This document shows positions 36,761 through 45,682 of a stretch of DNA of 64,000 nt, piece after piece. Numbering within the stretch: the stretch's first letter is position 1; the number at the start of each line of letters is the position of its first letter. The notes beneath the pieces are model-generated. The model was not told the DNA's origin. It saw only the letters and a list, made by a program, of their open reading frames with translations, and made no database searches. The stretch covers positions 1,302,001-1,366,000 of the forward strand of contig NZ_AP027922.1 in assembly GCF_030296835.1 (NCBI RefSeq), given 5' to 3'. A program made the translations under genes and the position numbers. This DNA is from Pseudoalteromonas sp. MM1. Its GTDB lineage: Bacteria; Pseudomonadota; Gammaproteobacteria; Enterobacterales; Alteromonadaceae.

Positions 36761-37609
36761 TTAAAAAAGCGTTGGCTGGTGGGCTTCTTTTTCGCCGCTG
36801 AATGGATTTAATACTGGGTGATTATACCCTAGGTCTTCACAAAACTGCCTAGCGAGTAGTGGAGATTCACGGTTATCGGCGGTATGAAAAAACACATACG
36901 GGGTTTTACCCTCATCAAGCCATTGCTTTACTTTACTCAGCCACGGCTTATAAAAGGTTTGGTAGTCGTTTTGTAAATCGGCTATTACAAAGCGCGCCAT
37001 AGGTTGTGAACCGGTAGCTATTGCATGTACAGGTAAGTGCGGCTTTTTTTGTTGTGCATCTATTAACGCTTCGGTGGTGGGCTTTACTGCAAACAGCGCA
37101 CGGGTATCCATAGCAATACGGTTTATATTATTTGCCATTAATAGCTGATTAAGGGCTATTTCGGCCTCACCTTTTTTAAAAAAATCGCTGTGGCGTACTT
37201 CCACCCCGTAATTTAGCTCTTTAGGTAATAAATCAATAAATTGTGTAAGTTTAGGTAAGTCGTTTGGACCAAATGCTTTGGGTAATTGCAGCATTATTTG
37301 CCCCGTTTTTTCAAGTAAAGGTGCAAATAACGTCAGCCAATCGGTAAGCTCTGTTTGTACATTACTAAGCGCAAGCTCGTGGCTAAAACGACGATGAAAT
37401 TTAAACGTAAATTTAAAGTCATCGGGTACGCTCTGTGCCCAGCGTAAAACTGTGCTTGGTGCTGGGTCTGCATAAAAGCTGGTGTTGCCCTCTACTGAGT
37501 TAAAATGCTGGGCATATTGGCTTAGCATATCGGCGTTTTTACATTGGCGGGTAAATAGGTTGCCTTTCCAGGCGCTGCTCGACCACTGAGGGCATCCAAT
37601 ATATAACAT
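36761..37609 (-). CDS. DUF72 family protein (YecE-like)
   Basis: A 282-aa TIM-barrel-type protein. DUF72 hallmarks are LYIGCPQWSSSAWKG at the start, FNSVEGNTSFYADP, and PYVFFHTADNRESPLLARQF near the end. The biochemical role of the family is unknown. In E. coli yecE also lies beside aspS, as here. Confidence 0.85.
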   Translation of the reverse strand: MLYIGCPQWSSSAWKGNLFTRQCKNADMLSQYAQHFNSVEGNTSFYADPAPSTVLRWAQSVPDDFKFTFKFHRRFSHELALSNVQTELTDWLTLFAPLLEKTGQIMLQLPKAFGPNDLPKLTQFIDLLPKELNYGVEVRHSDFFKKGEAEIALNQLLMANNINRIAMDTRALFAVKPTTEALIDAQQKKPHLPVHAIATGSQPMARFVIADLQNDYQTFYKPWLSKVKQWLDEGKTPYVFFHTADNRESPLLARQFCEDLGYNHPVLNPFSGEKEAHQPTLF

Positions 37610-37856
37610 AAAAAGGGTGGCTTAATGACTTCGTGGCGCTAGTGTAACAAATACATGCGATGCTTGCTTTAAATTAACATTGCAAAGGTAAACACGCCCT
37701 AGCATCTTAATACTACTTGGGTATAATGCAGGGCTTAATTTGATTATTTTTAGATTGCTAGCGGCTTTATTTGTATTGTGGTGACCAGTTTTTTAAATCA
37801 CACGCCTTAAAACAAATAACTTTAACCGTTTAAGCCTTTTATCTGACAGGAAAACT

Positions 37857-39635
37857 ATGCGCTCTATATATTGCGGACAGCTAAATAAAACTCACGTAGA
37901 TCAAGAAGTTGAACTATGTGGCTGGATCAACAAACGACGTGACCTTGGTGGACTTATCTTTGTCGATTTACGCGATAGAGAAGGTTTAGTACAAGTTGTA
38001 TTTGACCCAGAAGTTGAAGGACTAATGGATACCGCTAACAAACTTCGCCAAGAGTTTTGTGTGCAGTTAAAAGGGGTTGTACGTGCACGTCCAGAAAGCC
38101 AAGTAAATAAAGACATGGCAACCGGCGAAGTAGAAATTTTAGGTACTGAGCTAACTATTATTAACCGCTCTGAGCCGCTTCCGCTTGATTTTAATCAAAC
38201 AAACTCTGAAGAGCGCCGCTTAAAGTACCGCTACTTAGATTTACGTCGCCTTGAAATGAGCGACCGTATTAAATTGCGCGCTAAAGCAAGCAGCTTTGTT
38301 CGTCGCTTTTTAGATGACAATGGCTTTTTAGACATTGAAACACCGGTACTTACAAAAGCAACACCAGAAGGTGCACGCGATTACTTAGTACCAAGCCGTG
38401 TTCATAAAGGTAGCTTTTACGCATTACCACAGTCGCCACAGTTGTTTAAGCAATTGTTGATGATGTCGGGTTTTGACCGTTACTACCAAATTGTTAAATG
38501 TTTCCGTGATGAAGATTTACGTGCCGATCGCCAACCTGAATTTACCCAAATAGATTTAGAAACCTCGTTCATGAGCTCTGATCAAGTACGTGGTATGACT
38601 GAAAAAATGATCCGTGAAATGTGGCAATCATTATTAGACGTTGATTTAGGCGATTTCCCAATCATGCCTTACTCTGAGGCAATGAGCCTATACGGTTCTG
38701 ATAAGCCAGACTTACGTAACCCTATGAAGCTTGTTGATGTAGCTGATTTAGTAAAAGATGTAGAGTTTAACGTTTTTTCTGGCCCTGCTAATGACGAAAA
38801 AGGCCGCGTTGCTGTATTAACAGTACCAGGTGGCGCTAAGCTTTCGCGTAAGCAACTTGACGATTACACTAAGTTTATTGGTATTTACGGCGCTAAAGGC
38901 ATGGCGTGGATGAAAGTGAACGACCGCGATGCAGGCGCTGAAGGCGTTCAATCTCCAGTGGCTAAGTTTTTAAACGAAGAGGTAATTACCCAGTTACTTG
39001 AGCGTACTAACGCACAAACGGGCGACATTATTTTATTCGGTGCCGATAAACGCAACGTTGTAAACGAAGCAATGGGCGCGCTTCGCTTGAAGATTGGTGT
39101 TGATTTAGAAATCACTAACCTTGATAGCTGGGCGCCACTTTGGGTTGTTGATTTCCCAATGTTTGAAGAAGATGACGAAGGCACGCTACATGCTGTGCAT
39201 CATCCATTTACAGCGCCAAAAGATATTAGCGCAGCAGAGCTTGAAGCAAACCCAGCAGCGGCTATTTCTGATGCCTACGACATGGTATTAAACGGCTACG
39301 AAGTAGGTGGCGGTTCGGTACGTATTCATAATGCTGATATGCAAGAAGCCGCATTTAGAATTTTAGGTATTGATGCACAAGAGCAACAGGACAAGTTTGG
39401 CTTTTTACTTGATGCCCTTAAATACGGCACACCACCACATGCTGGTTTAGCTTTTGGCCTTGACCGCTTAGTTATGCTTTTATGTGGTACCGATAATATT
39501 CGTGACGTTATTGCGTTCCCTAAAACCACTCAAGCATCGTGCTTATTAACTGATGCGCCTAGCAAAGCGAATAGCGACTCGTTAACTGAGCTTGCAATCA
39601 GTGTGGTAGAAAAAGCAATTCCTAGCGAAGAGTAA
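37857..39635 (+). CDS. aspS: Aspartyl-tRNA synthetase
   Basis: AspS charges tRNA-Asp. The 592-aa bacterial-type enzyme has an OB-fold anticodon-binding domain (residues about 1-110, [23 protein letters not shown]) and the class II catalytic motifs: motif 1 with [20 protein letters not shown], motif 2 [18 protein letters not shown], motif 3 [15 protein letters not shown]. An insert of about 280-415 is the bacterial GAD domain. A TATAAT at 37722-37727 is a likely -10 box. It ends in an Asp-specific context: the same window carries seven tRNA-Asp genes. Confidence 0.97.
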   Translation: MRSIYCGQLNKTHVDQEVELCGWINKRRDLGGLIFVDLRDREGLVQVVFDPEVEGLMDTANKLRQEFCVQLKGVVRARPESQVNKDMATGEVEILGTELTIINRSEPLPLDFNQTNSEERRLKYRYLDLRRLEMSDRIKLRAKASSFVRRFLDDNGFLDIETPVLTKATPEGARDYLVPSRVHKGSFYALPQSPQLFKQLLMMSGFDRYYQIVKCFRDEDLRADRQPEFTQIDLETSFMSSDQVRGMTEKMIREMWQSLLDVDLGDFPIMPYSEAMSLYGSDKPDLRNPMKLVDVADLVKDVEFNVFSGPANDEKGRVAVLTVPGGAKLSRKQLDDYTKFIGIYGAKGMAWMKVNDRDAGAEGVQSPVAKFLNEEVITQLLERTNAQTGDIILFGADKRNVVNEAMGALRLKIGVDLEITNLDSWAPLWVVDFPMFEEDDEGTLHAVHHPFTAPKDISAAELEANPAAAISDAYDMVLNGYEVGGGSVRIHNADMQEAAFRILGIDAQEQQDKFGFLLDALKYGTPPHAGLAFGLDRLVMLLCGTDNIRDVIAFPKTTQASCLLTDAPSKANSDSLTELAISVVEKAIPSEE

Positions 39636-39668
39636 TACCGCGCGTAACAAATGCGCTTAGCTAGATTT

Positions 39669-39700
39669 AAAAACCCTTAGGAGTATGCCTAGGGGTTTTT
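39669..39700 (+). terminator. aspS terminator
   Basis: AAAAACCCTTAGG / CCTAGGGGTTTTT, 13 pairs with one wobble, loop AGTATG, then further T. Confidence 0.85.
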
Positions 39701-39771
39701 TATAGTTAAATTTAAAGCAGTTCATACCAATCATGTTAAGTTACTAGTTTATTTAGCACGCTAGTATAGTT

Positions 39772-39932
39772 ATACCAATGCGCAATAATACTTAATCATT
39801 TTTAGGGGCTAAACGTGTCGCTATCAGCGTTAAAAAATTCTAATTTAGAACAACTAAATAGCGAATTTTTTGCCTTGCTATCAACACGCTTTTCACCCTC
39901 AAAATAGAACGCTTAATTATGCTGATAGGTAT
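39772..39932 (+). repeat. Dispersed palindrome-ended repeat, short copy (copy B)
   Basis: A 161-base copy with ends ATACCAATGCGCAATAATAC and, on the other strand, ATACCTATCAGCATAATTAAG. The middle is AAACGTGTCGCTATCAGCGTT ... GAACAACTAAATAGCG. It lacks the extra block of copy A. The region 39701-40592 otherwise holds copy C and one possible small reading frame at 39986. Confidence 0.75.
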
Positions 39933-39985
39933 TAAATATTTAAGTACATTGATATCAAATATTGTTCAATAGAGAAGGCGCTCTT

Positions 39986-40081
39986 ATGTCGTTTAATCTC
40001 ACATTATTTGGTGAACTTTTAGCATTTGTTGGCGGATCCTTAGCGGTATTTCCGCTGTTTGGCCTAACTTTTATCGCTTAA
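39986..40081 (+). CDS. Possible 31-aa hydrophobic small protein
   Basis: ATG at 39986 follows AGAAGGCGCTCTT, a plausible ribosome site. The product, MSFNLTLFGELLAFVGGSLA plus VFPLFGLTFIA, is a single hydrophobic segment. It lies between two repeat copies and has no recognised relative, so it may be a small membrane protein or chance. Confidence 0.3.
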   Translation: MSFNLTLFGELLAFVGGSLAVFPLFGLTFIA

Positions 40082-40281
40082 GTAACGCTTAACTATTACC
40101 CACCATTTACTTGCTTATCAGCCTAAAAGTAGGATTGATTTGAAACACTCATCAAAATTCAAAGTGTTATACTTATCTGCAATAATGAAGATCGAGTTTG
40201 ACACTTGCTGCGTAAAAAGTTTGCAAACTTGTAAAGCTAAAACTAAAAAACTGCCATACTATTAAGCAAGGAAAGTGACTT

Positions 40282-40442
40282 ATATCATTGCGCAATAATA
40301 CTTAATTATTTTGTGTGACTAAACGTGTCGCTACCGGTGTTAAAAAATACTTGTTTATAACAACTAAATAGCGATTTTTGCCTAGCTATCAACACGTTTT
40401 TCCAGCCTCAAAATAGATCACTTAATTAAGCGAATTGGTTTA
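40282..40442 (+). repeat. Dispersed palindrome-ended repeat, short copy (copy C)
   Basis: Starts ATATCATTGCGCAATAATAC and shares AAACGTGTCGCTACCGG, ACAACTAAATAGCGAT, GCTATCAACACG and CCTCAAAATAGATCACTTAA with copies A and B. It is 350 bases from copy B in the same orientation. Confidence 0.7.
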
Positions 40443-40592
40443 ACATGGTTGATAACGTAACTTTTGTAAGCTGCTCTTCTTTCGTATGATATAAATATTA
40501 TTGCAAAATATGGAATTTATGCCCAATTGATAAGGTCATATTGTTTTAAAGGCATTGTTGTAATTCACAATAATTAAGCAGGTTAAAGAATA

Positions 40593-41327
40593 ATGCGAGA
40601 TAAATTAGCTGTTTTAAGTATATTTTTGCTGATCATACTAAGCTTTTCAGGTTATGCAAAAAGTAGCAGTAATAACAGCTCTACTGCACTGAACATGCCT
40701 TTAAAAATAACGCAACCAACTAATGGTGCGTTATGTAACAGTCAGGCTAAATGTCCGGTTGTTATTGTCATTTCTAATTTTGGGGTAAGTAACAGTGATT
40801 ATACATTTGTGAGTAAAGCATTTAATCAGCGTGGTTATTTGAGTGTTGTTATGGCAAATGAGTTTAATGGTGCACTTTGGAATTATCGCGATAAAATGGG
40901 TTTATCAGTACGGTATGAAAACTGGCAACGTGCTGTTAATACGGTTAAAACAGTTATCGAGCAACTTACTATTTTATACCCTAAATATGATTTTTCTGAG
41001 CTGACACTATTAGGGCATTCTAACGGAGGAGATATTTCTGTTTTGTTTGCGACAATTCACCCAGATAAAGTACATACCGTTGTTACATTAGCTAATCGGC
41101 GTATGCTTTTGCCACGTAATAAAAAAATACGAACTTTAACACTAAGAACTGATGATGCTGAATTAGATAACCGTTTACTTTTGAGCAATGTTGAATTGAA
41201 ACATTACCCAGTTAAACAAATAACAATAGCAAATGCGAGTAAAGATGACATGCATGATGGTGGCCCTAAATGGTTGGTAGAGCGAATAAGTAAAGAAGTA
41301 GAATTATTTTTAGATTACCCCTTTTGA
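40593..41327 (+). CDS. Secreted alpha/beta-hydrolase paralogue 1
   Basis: A 244-aa protein with a signal peptide (cleavage near GYAK). The nucleophile elbow LLGHSNGGDISVL holds the presumed catalytic Ser. It is closely related to the gene at 41826, sharing CPVVIVISNFGVSNSDYTFVS-like and TLANRRMLLPRNKKIRTLTLR-like blocks. At the position where its paralogue has the likely catalytic His (SRHNDMYDGG), this copy has Lys (ASKDDMHDGG), so activity is uncertain. Two cysteines (CNSQAKC) may form a disulfide. Substrate unknown. Confidence 0.82.
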   Translation: MRDKLAVLSIFLLIILSFSGYAKSSSNNSSTALNMPLKITQPTNGALCNSQAKCPVVIVISNFGVSNSDYTFVSKAFNQRGYLSVVMANEFNGALWNYRDKMGLSVRYENWQRAVNTVKTVIEQLTILYPKYDFSELTLLGHSNGGDISVLFATIHPDKVHTVVTLANRRMLLPRNKKIRTLTLRTDDAELDNRLLLSNVELKHYPVKQITIANASKDDMHDGGPKWLVERISKEVELFLDYPF

Positions 41328-41343
41328 TTTATAACTATTCTTT

Positions 41344-41370
41344 AAGAAGCTATTTTAAAAATAGCTTCTT
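41344..41370. terminator. Terminator between hydrolase 1 and the opposing small gene
   Basis: A 13-bp stem AAGAAGCTATTTT / AAAATAGCTTCTT, followed by ATCTTTTTT on the plus strand. Confidence 0.8.
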
Positions 41371-41377
41371 ATCTTTT

Positions 41378-41701
41378 TTAACAGCTAGGGCCGTTTTTGT
41401 TACGTGCGCTTGCCAATGTGCGGGCAATTTCAAGCAGTGCAGGGGTGATGTCATCAGCGCCGTCTTTAATTAATTTGGTTACATCGCCTGATGAATATAA
41501 GCTATCGCGCGGCGACTTAATGCCAAGTTCGCGCACAAAGTCTTTTGTTTTGCCTGTGCTGCCTGTTTCAATAAATTTAAAAATAATACGCTCGTTATTA
41601 CTTTTTGGCTCGGCCTGTAACACGGCAATTTCTTCTTTATAGGCCTCTATTCGACTTTGTAAAATGTCGATACGTTGTTCAATAGTGTTGTATGATTTCA
41701 T
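41378..41701 (-). CDS. Small hypothetical protein
   Basis: A 107-aa soluble protein: an N-terminal coiled coil (YNTIEQRIDILQSRIEAYKEEIAVL, split by residues), then a Lys/Asp-rich domain (GSTGKTKDFVRELGIKSPRD) and a helical end. No family recognised. It is inserted between the two hydrolase paralogues on the opposite strand. Confidence 0.65.
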   Translation of the reverse strand: MKSYNTIEQRIDILQSRIEAYKEEIAVLQAEPKSNNERIIFKFIETGSTGKTKDFVRELGIKSPRDSLYSSGDVTKLIKDGADDITPALLEIARTLASARNKNGPSC

Positions 41702-41825
41702 GGGTACTTTTCTAAATTAACTAAAAATAATACCTGTATTATCGCATACATTAGCAATGGCGCGCGCTAACCTTTATAGTAAAAGTTATTTTTATTTAAA
41801 AACAATAATTTATATAAGTTAAAAC

Positions 41826-42569
41826 ATGCATAAAACAATAAAAAAGCTACTAACATTAAGTGCATTTAGTCTAAGCGCGAGTTTAATATCACCATTAAGC
41901 TTTGCTCAAATTGATGTAATAGTGGATCAAAGCCGCAATCGAACCATCCCTATCAATATCACACTTCCAAATAACAGTAGTAAATGCAGCGTACACGCAA
42001 AGTGCCCTGTAGCATTTGTTAATGCGGGCTACGGCATTAGCCACAATGACTACACGTTTGCGAGTAAGCTATTTAATGCACAGGGTTATTTAAGCATTGC
42101 AGTCGCGCATGAGCTTAAAACCGACCCTGCGCTTAATCGTATGCAGCCTTACTTAACTACCCGCATGGAAAACTGGCATCGCGGTGTGGTAACACTTAAG
42201 TTTTTAGTTAATCAGCTCAGTGCGCAATACCCTGAGTATGACTTTTCTCAGCTGACGTTATTTGGGCACTCAAACGGCGGTGATATATCCGCTTTATACG
42301 CTGCAATCTACCCAAATGAAGTAAGCCAAATAATTACCCTCGACCACCGCCGCATGTTGATCTCACGTAATAAAAACATACGCGTGCTTACACTGCGTGG
42401 TAGTGATTATCCAGCCGATGCGAATGTTTTATTAAATGAAACAGAGCTTAAAAACTTCCCTGTTAGCCAAGTAATGATTGAAAAATCGCGCCATAACGAT
42501 ATGTATGATGGCGGGCCAATATGGCTGGTACAGAGAATGAGTAAAGAAATGCAGGCTTTTTTAAATTAA
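41826..42569 (+). CDS. Secreted alpha/beta-hydrolase paralogue 2
   Basis: A 247-aa protein with a signal peptide (cleavage near LSFAQ). The elbow LFGHSNGGDISALYA gives the nucleophilic Ser; the likely His is in KSRHNDMYDGGP and an acid may be in LRGSDYPAD. It shares most of its length with the copy at 40593. The pair probably arose by duplication, with the small minus-strand gene between them. Substrate unknown; likely periplasmic or secreted. Confidence 0.82.
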   Translation: MHKTIKKLLTLSAFSLSASLISPLSFAQIDVIVDQSRNRTIPINITLPNNSSKCSVHAKCPVAFVNAGYGISHNDYTFASKLFNAQGYLSIAVAHELKTDPALNRMQPYLTTRMENWHRGVVTLKFLVNQLSAQYPEYDFSQLTLFGHSNGGDISALYAAIYPNEVSQIITLDHRRMLISRNKNIRVLTLRGSDYPADANVLLNETELKNFPVSQVMIEKSRHNDMYDGGPIWLVQRMSKEMQAFLN

Positions 42570-42596
42570 TAATAATTTGTAGAACTTTATTCTATT

Positions 42597-42624
42597 AAAT
42601 AGCGCAGCCACAGCTGCGCTATTT
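42597..42624. terminator. Bidirectional terminator after hydrolase 2
   Basis: A 12-bp stem AAATAGCGCAGC / GCTGCGCTATTT with loop CACA lies between converging genes. Confidence 0.8.
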
Positions 42625-42633
42625 ATGTTTTAG

Positions 42634-43836
42634 TTACTCAACTAACTCACTGACTACAATTGGGCTGTTATGCAGGGTTTTATGCACTGGGCATTTATCG
42701 GCTATTTCTAGCAGGCGTTGGCGTTGTGCTTCGGTTAAATCGCCGCGTAGGGTAATTTTACGGGTGATGGCTTCAAGGTTTTGCGTGCACTCGCCATTAT
42801 TGCAATCTTGGTAGTAGTCGCGGGTGTGTTCAAGTTCCACTTTTACATGATCAAGCGGCAGCTTTTTTAAACTTGCGTACATACGCAGTGTCATTGAGGT
42901 ACAGGCGCCTAGGCCTGCGAGTATATGGTCGTAAGGATCGGGGCCTAAATTACTGCCACCTACCTTTAATGGCTCATCGGCAAGCCACGTATGATCTTTT
43001 GTACTGACGTGCTGAGTAAATATATGGTCTTTTTCTTCAACCAGTACTTTGCCGTTTTCTAATTTTGCGCTGTAGCTATTTTGCTCATATTTAACGTAGC
43101 GGGTAGCCCAGTTTGCAATCATGGTAGCGGCGTAATCAGCATCGTTTTTATTACTTAGTAGGTGATCAGCGTTATCTAGGCTAATAAAACTTTTAGGGTG
43201 CTTAGCACTGCTGTAAATTTTTTCGGCTTCAGAAATATTTACTGTGGCGTCAATTGGCGAGTGCATAACTAACAGGGCGCGTTTTAGTTTACTAATATGG
43301 CTTTTATCGTATTTTGCTATGTCGTCTATAAATTGCTTTTTAATAGTAAATTCACGACCAGCTAAGCTCACTTTAGCCTCGCCTGCAGCGTTTATTTCCT
43401 CTAAATGGGCTTCAAAGTTATGTGTAACGTGTTGTGCATCTGATGGTGCGCCAATGGTAGTAATAGCCGATACCTCAGGAATATGCTCTGCAGCAGCCAG
43501 TACGGCAGCGCCGCCTAAGCTGTGGCCAATTAATAATTGTGGTGCATCAAAGTGCGTACGCAGGTGATCAGCTGCGGCCACTAAATCTTGAATGTTGGAT
43601 GAAAAGTTACTGTTGGCAAAGTCGCCGTCGCTATTGCCAAGGCCGGTAAAGTCAAAGCGCAGTACGGCAATACCTTGTTGGGTAAGGGCGCGGCTTATGC
43701 GCGTAGCGGCAGCAATATCTTTACCACAGGTAAAGCAATGTGCAAATAAAGCATAAAACTTTACATCGCCCGCTGGACGTTCAAGCTGGCCTGCAAGTTC
43801 TAAATCGCCGCTTTTAAAAGATACTTTTTGTCGCAT
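42634..43836 (-). CDS. Alpha/beta hydrolase fused to an OsmC domain
   Basis: A 400-aa two-domain protein. Residues 1-250 are an alpha/beta hydrolase with [14 protein letters not shown] and the elbow [16 protein letters not shown]; residues of about 265-400 are an OsmC/YhfA domain with [19 protein letters not shown] and [18 protein letters not shown], whose two Cys are the peroxide-reacting pair in OsmC proteins. This fusion is a known architecture in marine bacteria, suggesting a peroxide-linked ester or acyl substrate. The ATG follows AAGGCTCATCT. Confidence 0.88.
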   Translation of the reverse strand: MRQKVSFKSGDLELAGQLERPAGDVKFYALFAHCFTCGKDIAAATRISRALTQQGIAVLRFDFTGLGNSDGDFANSNFSSNIQDLVAAADHLRTHFDAPQLLIGHSLGGAAVLAAAEHIPEVSAITTIGAPSDAQHVTHNFEAHLEEINAAGEAKVSLAGREFTIKKQFIDDIAKYDKSHISKLKRALLVMHSPIDATVNISEAEKIYSSAKHPKSFISLDNADHLLSNKNDADYAATMIANWATRYVKYEQNSYSAKLENGKVLVEEKDHIFTQHVSTKDHTWLADEPLKVGGSNLGPDPYDHILAGLGACTSMTLRMYASLKKLPLDHVKVELEHTRDYYQDCNNGECTQNLEAITRKITLRGDLTEAQRQRLLEIADKCPVHKTLHNSPIVVSELVE

Positions 43837-44102
43837 AGATGAGCCTTAGTGTTTCATTAAAATACGTTAAAATAATAGATAAGATATAAGCACTAATGAG
43901 TGCAATTTCAATGTTTTTTATATTTTGATCTCGATCAAGTAAGTTGTTTACTAATTCACCTTGCGGACATTTGTCCTTATGTTTTTAGGGTGGTTTGTCT
44001 ATCCTCGCACAGCGCTATAATTAAGGCTTTGCTACTTTATCTTGGCATATTAGCTATATTTAAAGCGGCACTGTTCTTACAACCTATTCACTGGAACGTA
44101 CA

Positions 44103-44942
44103 ATGCAATTACCTACTGTTGATTATAAAGCTCCCGATGCGGCTGCTCAATTTGTTGAATCGTTAAGAAACACCGGTTTTGGTGTATTAAAAAATCACCC
44201 AATCCCGCAATCTTTAGTTGAGTCTATTTACGAAAAGTGGCAAGACTTTTTTAACTCAGAGCAAAAGCACGACTTTTTATTTTCTAAAGAAACACAAGAC
44301 GGCTATTTTCCGCCTTCTGTATCTGAGGTAGCTAAAGGCTTTACAGTAAAAGACATTAAAGAGTACTTTCATGTTTACCCTAAAGGCCGTGTTCCAGCGC
44401 AGCTTGAAGCTGACGTACGTGAGTACTACCGCTTAGCTAACGAATTTGCAGCAACGCTTTTAAGCTGGGTTCAAGCAGAGGCACCAGCCGATGTACGTGC
44501 TAAGTTTTCTATTGATTTAAAAGACATGATTGCTGATTCTGAGCAAACATTGCTACGTATTTTGCATTACCCACCAATGACGGGTGACGAAGAGCCAGGT
44601 GCTATTCGCGCTGCAGCACATGGTGACATTAACTTATTAACTGTATTACCGGCGTCGAACGAGCCTGGTTTACAAGTTCAAAAAACCGATGGTGGTTGGT
44701 TAGACGTACCGTGTGATTTTGGCAGTTTAATTATTAATATTGGTGACATGCTACAAGAAGCGTCGGGTGGATATTTCCCATCGACTATTCACCGTGTAAT
44801 TAACCCAACGGGTAAAGCGTCGACTAAGTCGCGTATTTCTTTACCGCTGTTTTTACACCCACGTCCTGATGTTGTGCTTTCTGAGCGCTACACTGCAGAC
44901 AGCTACCTACAAGAGCGTTTACGCGAACTAGGTGTTAAATAA
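44103..44942 (+). CDS. 2-oxoglutarate/Fe(II)-dependent oxygenase (isopenicillin N synthase family)
   Basis: A 279-aa enzyme. The Fe(II) ligands of the jelly-roll core are in AAAHGDINLLTVLP (H-x-D) and STIHRVINP (second His); the 2-oxoglutarate Arg is in KSRISLPLFLHP. N-terminal DIOX_N block: FGVLKNHPIPQSLVESIYEKW. The substrate cannot be inferred; bacterial members oxidise small molecules or amino-acid derivatives. It stands alone, ahead of a strong terminator. Confidence 0.88.
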   Translation: MQLPTVDYKAPDAAAQFVESLRNTGFGVLKNHPIPQSLVESIYEKWQDFFNSEQKHDFLFSKETQDGYFPPSVSEVAKGFTVKDIKEYFHVYPKGRVPAQLEADVREYYRLANEFAATLLSWVQAEAPADVRAKFSIDLKDMIADSEQTLLRILHYPPMTGDEEPGAIRAAAHGDINLLTVLPASNEPGLQVQKTDGGWLDVPCDFGSLIINIGDMLQEASGGYFPSTIHRVINPTGKASTKSRISLPLFLHPRPDVVLSERYTADSYLQERLRELGVK

Positions 44943-44970
44943 CATTATATTTATTAAGTTAAATATAAAC

Positions 44971-44995
44971 CAAAAGCGGCTTTTAGCCGCTTTTG
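44971..44995 (+). terminator. Terminator of the oxygenase gene
   Basis: A 10-bp stem CAAAAGCGGC / GCCGCTTTTG, then TTGTTTTT. Confidence 0.85.
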
Positions 44996-45013
44996 TTGTT
45001 TTTAAGCAAGGTT

Positions 45014-45133
45014 ATACCAATGAGCAATAATGTTTAATCATTTTAGAGGCCAAACGTGTAGCTACCTGCGTTAATAAATGCTCATTTACGACTTCATGAA
45101 TACAGAGCAATTGTTGAGAACAACTAATTTTTT
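45014..45133 (+). repeat. Dispersed palindrome-ended repeat, truncated copy (copy D)
   Basis: Starts ATACCAATGAGCAATAATG, shares AAACGTGTAGCTACCTGCGTT and the CATTTACGACT ... GAGCAATTG ... GAGAACAAC block with copy A, and stops where it runs into the 3' end of the DUF1801 gene. About 75 bases of its right part are missing. Confidence 0.65.
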
Positions 45134-45546
45134 GGGTAAGTTTGCTTCATAATTAAAACCGACTCAGCAATTATTTGCTCAAGTATAGCTAAATCGATAT
45201 TTTCCAATCTTGTCACGTACAAACAGCTTTTACCTAGGCTATGTTTACCAAGCTTATTTAATAATGCCGCTATTTTGGGGTGACCAAAGCCAGGCATAAT
45301 ATAAATAGAAAGCTTAGTTTTGCGCGGTGAAAACCCCGTAATTGGCCATTCACCTGTGCGGCCGCAGTCGTACTTATAGTTGTATTGGTCAAACCCTATA
45401 ATATCTTTACCCCATATAACAGGCTTTGCCCCTGTGACTTTTTCAAACAGGGTTAGTAAGGTTTGTGTGTCTTCAATACGCTTTGAATCTATACTTTCTA
45501 GGCATTGCTTAAGCGTTATTTGGTTTGCTTTAGTTTTTAATGTCAT
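45124..45546 (-). CDS. DUF1801 domain protein
   Basis: A 140-aa protein with the DUF1801 (YdhG-like) pattern KYDCGRTGEWPITGFSPRKTKLSIYIMPGFG. Function unknown. The ATG at 45546 is used; a GTG at 45588 is possible. Its last codons and stop lie in a copy of the dispersed repeat, so the end may have been altered by the repeat. Confidence 0.75.
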   Translation of the reverse strand: MTLKTKANQITLKQCLESIDSKRIEDTQTLLTLFEKVTGAKPVIWGKDIIGFDQYNYKYDCGRTGEWPITGFSPRKTKLSIYIMPGFGHPKIAALLNKLGKHSLGKSCLYVTRLENIDLAILEQIIAESVLIMKQTYPKN

Positions 45547-45682
45547 CGCGTTGGTTTGTATTGTTATTAGCTGCTTTAAGGTTAGCACTTAATTTGCTAA
45601 GTGAATATTTTCATGCATTTCTAAGTTAGTTGCGTATAATGCGCCCTTGGCCGGTTTGGCCTTTATTTTATTGAGAGATTTT

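Noticed and set aside
43900..44166. 88-aa open frame before the oxygenase gene
   Set aside because: It overlaps the oxygenase start in another frame, has no credible ribosome site and shows no family features.
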